From the NCBI RefSeq assembly GCF_002287065.1, contig NZ_NSJZ01000017.1, positions 1 to 58,462 of the forward strand: a stretch of 58,462 nucleotides of DNA. Reading direction: 5' to 3'. The stretch comes from Paracoccus salipaludis (lineage in GTDB: Bacteria > Pseudomonadota > Alphaproteobacteria > Rhodobacterales > Rhodobacteraceae). This document shows, piece after piece, positions 51,829-58,462 of the stretch. The notes under the pieces were generated by a model that had not been told where the DNA came from, made no database searches, and saw only the letters and a program-made list of their open reading frames with translations. The first letter of the stretch is position 1; each line of letters opens with the position of its first letter. A program made the position numbers and the translations under genes.

Positions 51829-52437
51829 ATGGCGCTGGACCTTTACCACCACCTGTCCCGCCCCGGCGCGGAGGGCGCGCCGCTGGTCTTCGCCTTTCAC
51901 GGCACCGGCGGGGATGAGCACCAGTTCTCCGGCCTGATCGGGCAGATCCTGCCCCGCGCGGGCCTCGTCGCCCCGCGCGGGGACGTGTCGGAACATGGCG
52001 CCAGCCGCTTCTTCCGCCGCCGGGCGGAAGGCGTCTACGACATGGAGGACCTGCGCGCCCGGACGCGGCGGATGACCGGTTTCCTGCGCGCCCATGTGCA
52101 GGCGAACCCCGGCCGTCCCGTCTTTGCCATGGGCTATTCGAACGGCGCGAACATCCTCGCCTCGGTGATGTTCGAGGCGCCGGACCTGTTCGACCGCGCC
52201 GTGCTGATGCATCCGCTGATCCCCTGGACGCCCGCGCCCCAGCCGGGGCTGGCGGGGCGGCAGGTGCTGCTGACCGCCGGCCGCCGCGACCCGATCTGCC
52301 CCCTGCCGCAGACCGAGGCGCTGGCGGACTGGCTGCGCGCGCAGGGCGCCCGCCTCGACCTGGCGCTGCATGACGGCGGCCACGAGATCACGCAGCCGGA
52401 ACTGGAGGCCGTGGCGGGCTTCCTGCGCCGCGCCTGA
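51829..52437 (+). CDS. Alpha/beta hydrolase, phospholipase/carboxylesterase family (MhqD type)
   Basis: A 202-residue alpha/beta hydrolase. The oxyanion region is FAFHGTGGDEHQF, the nucleophile Ser about residue 103 lies in MGYSNGANI, and Asp and His of the triad are in AGRRDPICPL and DGGHEITQPE. MhqD and its relatives are carboxylesterases linked to quinone detoxification. It starts five bases after the VOC gene and is under the same putative operator. Confidence 0.9.
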   Translation: MALDLYHHLSRPGAEGAPLVFAFHGTGGDEHQFSGLIGQILPRAGLVAPRGDVSEHGASRFFRRRAEGVYDMEDLRARTRRMTGFLRAHVQANPGRPVFAMGYSNGANILASVMFEAPDLFDRAVLMHPLIPWTPAPQPGLAGRQVLLTAGRRDPICPLPQTEALADWLRAQGARLDLALHDGGHEITQPELEAVAGFLRRA

Positions 52438-52494
52438 CACCGGCCCGTCGCGCAGGACGCCCCCCTGCGGGCAGGGGGGCGCTTCGCCCGCGCG

Positions 52495-54714
52495 TCAGCC
52501 CAGCTTTTCCAGCACCTTGTCCAGCGTGATCGGGAAGGACCGGAAGCGGTGCCCAGTGGCATTGGCGATGGCGTTCACGATCGCCGCCGCCGTGCCGCAA
52601 AGGGCAAGCTCGCCGATGCCCTTGGCCTGCATGGGGTTGGCATAAGGGTCGCGGTCGTCCATCAGCAGCTCGATGTCGATATGCGGCACGTCGAGGTTCG
52701 CGGGCACGTGGTATTCCGCGAGGTCGCGGTTCATGAAGCTGCCGTCGCGGGCGTCGTGGAAGACTTCCTCGTGCAGCGCCTGGCCGATGCCGAAGATCAT
52801 TCCGCCCATGCATTGCGACCGCGCGGTCTTGGCGTTCAGGATGCGCCCGGCGGCGAAGACGCCCGACAGGCGGCGGACATGGACCTCGCCCGTGACGCTG
52901 CTGACGGCGACCTCGCAGAACTCGGCCCCCCATGAGGACTGGCGGTGATGGGCCTCGGCCGCGCCGCGCTTGATCGTGCCGGTCCCCTGCAGGATGTCGC
53001 CCGCCAGCACGTCCGCCAGGTCGCGCTGGCGGTTGCCGGCGATGGCGGTGCCGTCCTTCAGGGTCAGGTCCTCCTCGTCGCAGCCCATCCGCTCGGCCAG
53101 CTTGCCCCGCACGGCGCGCGCCGCCAGCATCACCGAGCTGCCCGAGGACGCCGCCCCGCGCGAGCCGCCCGACCCGATAGAGGGGGGCAGGTCGCTGTCG
53201 CCCAGGACGGTCGTCACGCGGTCGGGCGGAAGTCCCAGCATCTCGGCCGCGATCTGGGTCAGGACCGAATAGCTGCCGGTGCCGATGTCGGTCATGTCGG
53301 TTTCCACCAGCGCCGTGCCGTCCGGGCGCAGCGTCACCCGCGCGGTCGAATCGCCCAGCATGTTGACGCGGATGACCCCGCTCATCCCGAAGCCGATCAG
53401 CCATTCCCCTTCGCGGCGGCTGCCGGGCACCTTCGGGCGCCCGGACCAGCCGAAGCGTTCCGCGCCGATCCTGATGCAGTCGGCCAGGCGGTTGCTGCTG
53501 AAGGGCTTGCCCGACGAGGGGTCCGCCTCGGGGATGTTGCGCAGCCGGAACTCGACCGGGTCGATGCCCGCGGCCTCGGCCAGCTCGTCCATCGCGGCGT
53601 CGGTGATGGGCACGCCCACGGCCTCGCCGGGCGCGCGCATGGACCCCGCACCGGTCAGGTTCAGCCGGCCGATGTAATGGCCGATCTCGCGGTTCTCGCC
53701 CGCCCAGGTGAAGGGGGTGGCCTGCGTCACCGGCTCGCTGAACGTCTCGCCGGGCAGGTTCGACACCCAGGCCTCGTGGCCGATGCCGGTCATGCGGCCG
53801 TCCGCGTCGCAGCACAGCCGCACCCGCTGGCGCGTCTCGCTGCGGCGGTGGGTGGCCTCGAAGACCTGCCGGCGGTGCAGCGCGATGGCGACGGGCCGGT
53901 CCAGCTTCTGCGCGGCGATGGCGGCGCCGACGCCCTCGTGCCCGATGCCCAGCTTGGACCCGAAGCCGCCCCCCACGTAGCGCGACAGGATGCGGACCTT
54001 CTTCACGCTGATCCCCAGCGCGTCGGCCAGTTCCTGCGCGTTGCTGTTCAGCATCTGGTAGCTGCCGCGCACGGTCAGGCGGCCGTCCTGCCACCAGGCG
54101 ACGGCGGCGTGCGGCTCCATCGCGGCATGGCTCATCGAGGGCGTGTCGTATTCCACGTCCACCGCGAAGGCCGCGTTCCGCATCGCCTTGTCGAGGTTGC
54201 CCTGCGAGGACTGCTTGGACCGGGGCTTCTCGTAGTCGGTGCGGGTGGGCAGGATCACGGCCCTGTCGCTGCGGTCCTTGTAGTCGGGGCGGGCGGCCAA
54301 GGCCGCGTCGCGGGCCTGCTCGAAGGTTTCGGCCACCACCAGCGCGATGGGCTGGCCCTTGTAGAAGACCTCGGACGGCCCCTGGTGGGGGGACTTGGCG
54401 TCCCCGCCCTGGGCCGGGTTGCGGATCATGCGGTTGTCGCGGATCACGGCCAGCACGCCCGGCATCGCCTCAAGCTCGCGCGTGTTCAGGCCCGTGACCC
54501 GGCCGCTGGTGATGGCGGCGCGCACGAACCAGCCATAGGCGGTGCCCGGCGGGTGGTCCTCGTCGGCATAGGTGGCGGTGCCGCTGACCTTCAGCGGGCC
54601 CTCGGGGCGGTCCATGGGCGTGCTGACCACCCCCTGCGCCATGCGGTCGAGCAGGTTCTCCTCGTCCGGCAGGTTCATCCGGTGGGTCAGGGTCACTTCG
54701 ATCGGGTTGGACAT
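52495..54714 (-). CDS. paoC: Aldehyde oxidoreductase molybdenum-binding subunit (PaoC/XDH family)
   Basis: A 739-residue xanthine-oxidase-family large subunit. It begins PIEVTLTHRMNLPDEENLLD, has the substrate and molybdopterin blocks GTATYADEDHPPGTAYG, GGFGSKLGIGHEG, SMRAPGEAVGVPITD and GSGGSRGAASSGSSVML, and the catalytic base Glu in KGIGELALCGTAAA near the C-terminus. The closest type is the PaoC subunit of periplasmic aldehyde oxidase PaoABC. The start overlaps the stop of the FAD subunit gene. Substrate is probably an aromatic or other aldehyde. Confidence 0.93.
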   Translation of the reverse strand: MSNPIEVTLTHRMNLPDEENLLDRMAQGVVSTPMDRPEGPLKVSGTATYADEDHPPGTAYGWFVRAAITSGRVTGLNTRELEAMPGVLAVIRDNRMIRNPAQGGDAKSPHQGPSEVFYKGQPIALVVAETFEQARDAALAARPDYKDRSDRAVILPTRTDYEKPRSKQSSQGNLDKAMRNAAFAVDVEYDTPSMSHAAMEPHAAVAWWQDGRLTVRGSYQMLNSNAQELADALGISVKKVRILSRYVGGGFGSKLGIGHEGVGAAIAAQKLDRPVAIALHRRQVFEATHRRSETRQRVRLCCDADGRMTGIGHEAWVSNLPGETFSEPVTQATPFTWAGENREIGHYIGRLNLTGAGSMRAPGEAVGVPITDAAMDELAEAAGIDPVEFRLRNIPEADPSSGKPFSSNRLADCIRIGAERFGWSGRPKVPGSRREGEWLIGFGMSGVIRVNMLGDSTARVTLRPDGTALVETDMTDIGTGSYSVLTQIAAEMLGLPPDRVTTVLGDSDLPPSIGSGGSRGAASSGSSVMLAARAVRGKLAERMGCDEEDLTLKDGTAIAGNRQRDLADVLAGDILQGTGTIKRGAAEAHHRQSSWGAEFCEVAVSSVTGEVHVRRLSGVFAAGRILNAKTARSQCMGGMIFGIGQALHEEVFHDARDGSFMNRDLAEYHVPANLDVPHIDIELLMDDRDPYANPMQAKGIGELALCGTAAAIVNAIANATGHRFRSFPITLDKVLEKLG

Positions 54715-55682
54715 CACGCGCTCTCCTGCACGGCCTCGGCCAGCACCGCGGCCAGGGTGCGGCGCAGCAGCGGGATCTTGAAATCATTGTGGCCCTGGCC
54801 GCGCGCGCCTTCCAGCACGGCGGCGGCGGCGCGGTCGAACAGCTCGGCCGAGGGGGCCTGGCCCGCCAGCATCTGCTCGGCCGCGGGCACGCGCCAGGGC
54901 TTGTGGGCGACCCCGCCGAAGGCAAGCCGCACGCGGTCCATCCGGCCGCCCTGCATGGTCACGGCAGCCGCCACGGACACCAGCGCGAAGGCATAGGACC
55001 GCCGGTCGCGCACCTTGCGATAGATCTGCCGCCCGCCGAGCGGCGCGGGCAGGCGCACCGACAGGATCATCTCGCCCGGTTGCAGTTCGTTGTCGAGGTC
55101 CGGCCGGTCGCCCGGCAGGCGGTGGAAGGCCGTGGCCGGGATCTCGCGCCGCCCGTCGGGTCCCTCGACCTCGACCACGGCGTCCAGCGCGCTTAGCGCC
55201 ACGGCCATGTCGCCGGGATAGGTGGCGATGCAGTGTTCCGAGGCGCCCAGGATCGCGTGGATGCGGTTGACCCCGCCGATCGCCCCGCAGCCCGACCCCG
55301 GCACGCGCTTGTTGCAGGGCGCGTCCAGGTCGTAGAAGTAGTAGCAGCGCGTCCGCTGCATCAGGTTGCCGCCGGTGCTGGCGCGGTTGCGCAACTGGGG
55401 GCTGGCCCCGGCCAGGAGCGCGCGGGACAGAAGCGGCCAGTCCTGCCGCACCGCCGGATGGGCGGCCAGGTCCGAGTTCCGCACCAGCGCCCCGATCCGC
55501 AGGCCGTCTCCGTCGCGCTCGACCTGGTCCAGCCCGACGTGGTTGATGTCGATCAGCCGCTCGGGCGTTTCGACCTGAAGCTTCATCAGGTCCAGCAGGT
55601 TCGTGCCGCCCGCGATGATGCGCGCGTCGGTGCCGATGGCGTCGGCAGGCGTCTGCGCGCGGGCATAGTCGAAGGCCCTCAT
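54714..55682 (-). CDS. paoB: Aldehyde oxidoreductase FAD and 4Fe-4S subunit (PaoB)
   Basis: A 322-residue FAD-binding subunit. The FAD motif is [15 protein letters not shown] (about 21-35) with [12 protein letters not shown]. Four cysteines at 113, 123, 132 and 151 ([26 protein letters not shown]) match the extra 4Fe-4S cluster that marks PaoB and distinguishes it from plain CoxM subunits. The CO_deh_flav_C domain covers about 215-320. It overlaps its neighbours on both sides by a few bases. Confidence 0.93.
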   Translation of the reverse strand: MRAFDYARAQTPADAIGTDARIIAGGTNLLDLMKLQVETPERLIDINHVGLDQVERDGDGLRIGALVRNSDLAAHPAVRQDWPLLSRALLAGASPQLRNRASTGGNLMQRTRCYYFYDLDAPCNKRVPGSGCGAIGGVNRIHAILGASEHCIATYPGDMAVALSALDAVVEVEGPDGRREIPATAFHRLPGDRPDLDNELQPGEMILSVRLPAPLGGRQIYRKVRDRRSYAFALVSVAAAVTMQGGRMDRVRLAFGGVAHKPWRVPAAEQMLAGQAPSAELFDRAAAAVLEGARGQGHNDFKIPLLRRTLAAVLAEAVQESA

Positions 55683-56197
55683 GCCGCGGTCCCCCCGGTC
55701 CGGCCCGCCGCGTCGCGGATGGCGTCCACGATGTTGGGATAGCACGAGCAGCGGCAGATGTTGCCCGACATGCGCTCGCGGATCTCGTCGTCCGTCAGTT
55801 CGGGCCGGCCGAGGTCGCCCGTCATCTGGCTGGGCCAGCCCTGGCGTACCTCCTCCAGCATCGCGGTGGCGGACATGATCTGGCCGGGCGTGCAATAGCC
55901 GCACTGGAAGCCGTCGTGCCGGATGAAGGCCTGCTGCAGCGGCGCGAGGTCGCCGGGCGTGCCGATGCCCTCGATGGTGGTGATCTCGTCGCCGTCGTGC
56001 ATGACGGCCAGCGTCATGCAGGAATTGATGCGTCGCCCGTTCACGATCACCGTGCAGGCGCCGCATTGGCCGTGGTCGCAGCCCTTCTTGGTCCCGGTCA
56101 GGTCCAGCCGCTGTCGCAGCGCATCCAGAAGCGAGACCCTCGGGTCCTCCAGGTTCAGGACATGGGGGGTCCCGTTGACGGTCAGGGTGACATCCAT
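55679..56197 (-). CDS. paoA: Aldehyde oxidoreductase 2Fe-2S subunit (PaoA)
   Basis: A 172-residue protein with GGAG nine bases before its ATG. The plant-type 2Fe-2S cluster uses Cys40, 45, 48 and 60 ([14 protein letters not shown]); the second uses Cys99, 102, 148 and 150 ([12 protein letters not shown]). Escherichia coli PaoA carries a Tat leader and is periplasmic; this one begins [15 protein letters not shown] with no leader, so the enzyme here is probably cytosolic. It is the promoter-proximal gene of the trio. Confidence 0.94.
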   Translation of the reverse strand: MDVTLTVNGTPHVLNLEDPRVSLLDALRQRLDLTGTKKGCDHGQCGACTVIVNGRRINSCMTLAVMHDGDEITTIEGIGTPGDLAPLQQAFIRHDGFQCGYCTPGQIMSATAMLEEVRQGWPSQMTGDLGRPELTDDEIRERMSGNICRCSCYPNIVDAIRDAAGRTGGTAA

Positions 56198-56263
56198 CCG
56201 TGGCTCTCCTTCGGCTGCGGGCGCGACAGGGAACAACCGTGGCGCGCCGCGTGTTCCGTCCCC

Positions 56264-57181
56264 ATGAACAAGATTGCCCCCCGCATGGCCGAGGCCCTGC
56301 CGATTGCCACGTCTCCCGGGGCCGACCCGATGGGCGATCCGCTGTCCGCGCTGGCCGGCGGCGGGGTGCTTGCCGTCATCACCGGGGTCGAGGGGCCGCA
56401 TTACCGCAACCCCGGCACGATCATGGTCTTTCCGGCGGCGGGCGGCAGCGTCGGGCAGCTCAGTTCCGGCTGCATCGAGGCCGACCTTGCGCTGCACGCC
56501 CGCGAGGTGGCGGCGGACGGGCGCGTGCGGCGGCTGCGCTACGGGGCGGGCTCGCCCTTCCGCGACCTCGTTCTGCCCTGCGGGGGCGGGCTGGACGTGG
56601 CGCTGCTGCCGGTTGCGGACCCCGCGCCCATCCGGGGGGCGCTGGCCGCGCGGGCGGCCCGGCGGGACTGCCTGCTGGGGCTCGACCTCGACCGGGGGAC
56701 GGTCGCGCTGGACGGCCCCGGCTTTCCGCTGCGGGTCGTGCCGCCCACGCGCTTCCTGACCTGGGGCGCGGGGGTCGAGGCGGTGACCTTCGCGGCGCTG
56801 GCCCATGCGGCGGGCTATCCGGCCGAGCTTGCGACCCATGACGAGGCGACTGCCGCGACCGCCGCCGCGCAGGGCGTGGCGCTGCGCGACGCGGGACCGG
56901 GGGATGCGGACCCCCGGACGGCGGTGGTGCTGTTCTACCACGACCACGACCGCGAGCCCCCCGTTCTGGCCGAGGCGCTGGTCAGCCCCGCCTTCTATGT
57001 CGGCGCGCAGGGCAGCCTGCGCAGCCACCGCGCGCGGGTCGAGGCCCTGCGCGCCCTGGGCGTCCCCGAGCAGGCCATCGCCCGCCTGCGGGGGCCGATC
57101 GGGCTGATCCCCTCGGCGCGCGACCCGCGCGTGCTGGCGGTCTCGGTGCTGGCCGAGATCCTGGCCGAACGCGCGCAATGA
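56264..57181 (+). CDS. xdhC: XdhC-type molybdenum cofactor insertion protein
   Basis: A 305-residue XdhC/CoxF-family protein. The N-terminal XdhC domain has [20 protein letters not shown] and [16 protein letters not shown] with its conserved Cys; the C-terminal Rossmann domain has [32 protein letters not shown] and the [21 protein letters not shown] end. XdhC binds the cofactor, promotes its sulfuration and inserts it into the large subunit. It is divergent from paoABC over 66 bases and its stop overlaps the next start. Confidence 0.92.
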   Translation: MNKIAPRMAEALPIATSPGADPMGDPLSALAGGGVLAVITGVEGPHYRNPGTIMVFPAAGGSVGQLSSGCIEADLALHAREVAADGRVRRLRYGAGSPFRDLVLPCGGGLDVALLPVADPAPIRGALAARAARRDCLLGLDLDRGTVALDGPGFPLRVVPPTRFLTWGAGVEAVTFAALAHAAGYPAELATHDEATAATAAAQGVALRDAGPGDADPRTAVVLFYHDHDREPPVLAEALVSPAFYVGAQGSLRSHRARVEALRALGVPEQAIARLRGPIGLIPSARDPRVLAVSVLAEILAERAQ

Positions 57182-57732
57182 GCGGCGGCCCGACCGTCGG
57201 CGTGCTGCTGGCCGCAGGCCATTCCCGCCGCTGGGGGCCCGACAACAAGCTGCTCGCCCCCTGGAAGGGACGCGCGCTGGTGGTCCGGGCGGGGGCGCTG
57301 CTGGCGCGGGCGCCGGTGGAGGCGCGCGCCGCCGTCCTGCGCGATCCCAAGGTCGCGGCGCTGCTGCCGGGGCTGGTGCCGCTGGCCCCCGAGGGCGAGG
57401 ACCAGTCGGCCAGCCTGCGCGCGGCGGTGGCCTGGGCGCAGGGCCTGGGCGCCGCGCGGCTGCTGGTCCTTCTGGCCGACATGCCCGCGCTGTCCGAAGC
57501 GACCGTGGCGGCGCTGGTCGAGGGCTGCACGGAGGACCGCCCCTCGGCCGTCCTGCACCCCGGCGGGCAGCCCGGCGCGCCCGCCTGCTTTCCGGCGTCC
57601 TGCTTTGCCGCCCTTTCGGCCCTGCGCGGCGACCGTGGCGCGGGCGCGTTGCTGGGGAACGCGGTGACGATCCCCGCGCCTCCTGCCGAACTGGCCGACG
57701 TGGACCGCCCGCAGGATCTTTCCGCCGGCTGA
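57178..57732 (+). CDS. MobA/MocA-like nucleotidyltransferase
   Basis: A 184-residue NTP-transferase-fold protein. It has the nucleotide-binding LLAAGHSRRWGPDNKLLAPW (about 10-29; the family motif is LAAGxSxRxGxxK) and VLLADMPALSEATVAALV with the metal-binding Asp. This is the MocA type, which adds CMP (or GMP in MobA) to molybdopterin for enzymes such as PaoABC that use the cytosine dinucleotide cofactor. It is coupled to xdhC by an ATGA overlap. Confidence 0.9.
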   Translation: MSGGPTVGVLLAAGHSRRWGPDNKLLAPWKGRALVVRAGALLARAPVEARAAVLRDPKVAALLPGLVPLAPEGEDQSASLRAAVAWAQGLGAARLLVLLADMPALSEATVAALVEGCTEDRPSAVLHPGGQPGAPACFPASCFAALSALRGDRGAGALLGNAVTIPAPPAELADVDRPQDLSAG

Positions 57733-57817
57733 ACAACGGTTCTCGCCCCCGGGGCGGGTGTTCCGACGACGCCGTCCTGCCCCCGGGCGCGGCACATGAC
57801 CAAGGACAGGAGCCATC

Positions 57818-58462
57818 ATGCGTATCAGGGACATCGCCGGTTACGTCACCGGCACCCCCCTTCCCCTCGAGCCGCGCAGAGCCGAACAACACCGCCCTGA
57901 AGGAGATGGTGCAGAAGGGCGAACTGGGCGACATCTGGTATGCGACCTCGGACCACCACCGCCCGCTGGACCCTGAGGTCGAGCGCGATCAGTGGCGGAT
58001 GGTGCGCGCCCTCGCGGGCGGCGGGTCGCTGATGGACATCGGGATCTATTCGCTGAACGGGCTGATCTGGCTTCTGGACGAGGTGCCCGAACGGCTGGTC
58101 GCCACCACCTTCTCGCCCGAAACCCCCGATGGCCGCTTCGGCGAGATCGAGGCCATCGGGCAGGTGCAGCTGGTCTTCCCCTCGGGGCGGCGGGCCAGCA
58201 TCTCGTCGGGCTATGTCGCCAACAAGAAGCGGATCGACCTGTGGGGGTCGAAGGCCGTGGCCGTGCTGGACCCGGCGACCGAATACTTCGGCAACCGCCT
58301 GACGCTGAGCACCGCCGAAGGGGACGAGATGCCCACCCCGTCGAAACCCAGCGAGCAGCAGTTCACGGGCGAGATCGACCATTTCAGCCAGGCCGTCCGC
58401 GACGGGGTTCCCATCCTGACCCCGGCCGAGATGGGCCTGCGCGACATGCACCTGCTGGAAGC
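57818..58462 (+). pseudogene. Chimeric broken gene: unknown N-terminus joined to a Gfo/Idh/MocA oxidoreductase C-terminus
   Basis: An ATG at 57818 with AGGAG six bases upstream opens a frame starting MRIRDIAGYVTGTPLPLEP, which resembles the first strand of enolase-superfamily capping domains but is too short to be sure. That frame ends at 57976. In another frame, from about 57873 to the window end, the sequence encodes the middle and C-terminal part of a Gfo/Idh/MocA oxidoreductase: EPNNTALKEMVQKGELGDIW, then DHHRPLDPE, GGGSLMDIGIYSLNG and RIDLWGSKAVAVLDP. Its NAD-binding N-terminal domain is missing. The two parts are out of frame, so the join looks like a deletion scar. The gene may continue beyond the window. 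Confidence 0.7.

Overview
The window is about 70% G+C with dense, short-spaced operons. Its gene content (BKACE, L-fucose dehydratase pathway, FatB-type siderophore uptake, HWE kinases, an HvrA-like H-NS protein, a SxtJ/carbamoyltransferase cassette) points to an alphaproteobacterium, most likely Rhodobacteraceae close to Paracoccus. A plasmid-type replication and partition unit lies at 13.3-17.2 kb: parB-parA on the minus strand, an iteron origin with a DnaA box, and a divergent Rep_3 initiator. The window is therefore best read as part of a megaplasmid or chromid. A VapBC toxin-antitoxin pair sits beside the partition genes. No tRNA, rRNA, CRISPR array or intact insertion sequence was seen.

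Region by region. 1-0.45 kb: the 3' end of a BKACE gene. 1.0-10.1 kb: a non-phosphorylating L-fucose catabolic locus with mutarotase, IclR regulator, 2-keto-3-deoxy-L-fuconate dehydrogenase, fuconolactonase, a ribose-type ABC importer, a fumarylacetoacetate-hydrolase-family gene that has lost its catalytic core, L-fuconate dehydratase and L-fucose dehydrogenase. 10.3-12.3 kb: small hypothetical proteins and a GAF/HWE sensor kinase. 12.6-17.2 kb: vapBC and the replicon. 17.3-26.1 kb: Lrp-type regulator, polar amino-acid ABC importer, two DadA-like FAD oxidoreductases and an AceE-like thiamine-diphosphate enzyme. 26.6-29.4 kb: a PAS/HWE kinase, a ribbon-helix-helix protein and a glyoxalase. 29.4-34.2 kb: a Tat-exported two-subunit GMC dehydrogenase, two cysteine-bracketed secreted proteins and a DegP-type protease. 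34.3-38.1 kb (minus strand): sxtJ, DUF5989, carbamoyltransferase and SGNH hydrolase. 38.7 kb: an H-NS-family protein. 39.5-48.0 kb: catecholate-type siderophore uptake (FatB-like binding protein, two permeases, ATPase), an alpha-hydroxy-acid oxidase, a Fiu/PiuA-like receptor, PiuC and a Sel1 protein. 48.2-52.4 kb: an EamA pseudogene, pirin, LysR, a MhqO-like VOC protein and a MhqD-like hydrolase. 52.5-57.7 kb: a PaoABC-type molybdenum aldehyde oxidoreductase with XdhC and MocA-like maturation factors. 57.8 kb to the end: a broken chimeric gene.

The most notable points are matching palindromes (candidate parS) that bracket the par-rep cassette; two genes (7.6 and 57.8 kb) with deletion scars, one of them at the last step of the fucose pathway; a long operator palindrome in the LysR/quinone-type locus; a 49-residue DUF5989 gene with a GTG start; an alpha-hydroxy-acid oxidase inside a siderophore operon; and tandem secreted proteins with low-complexity inserts between two cysteines.
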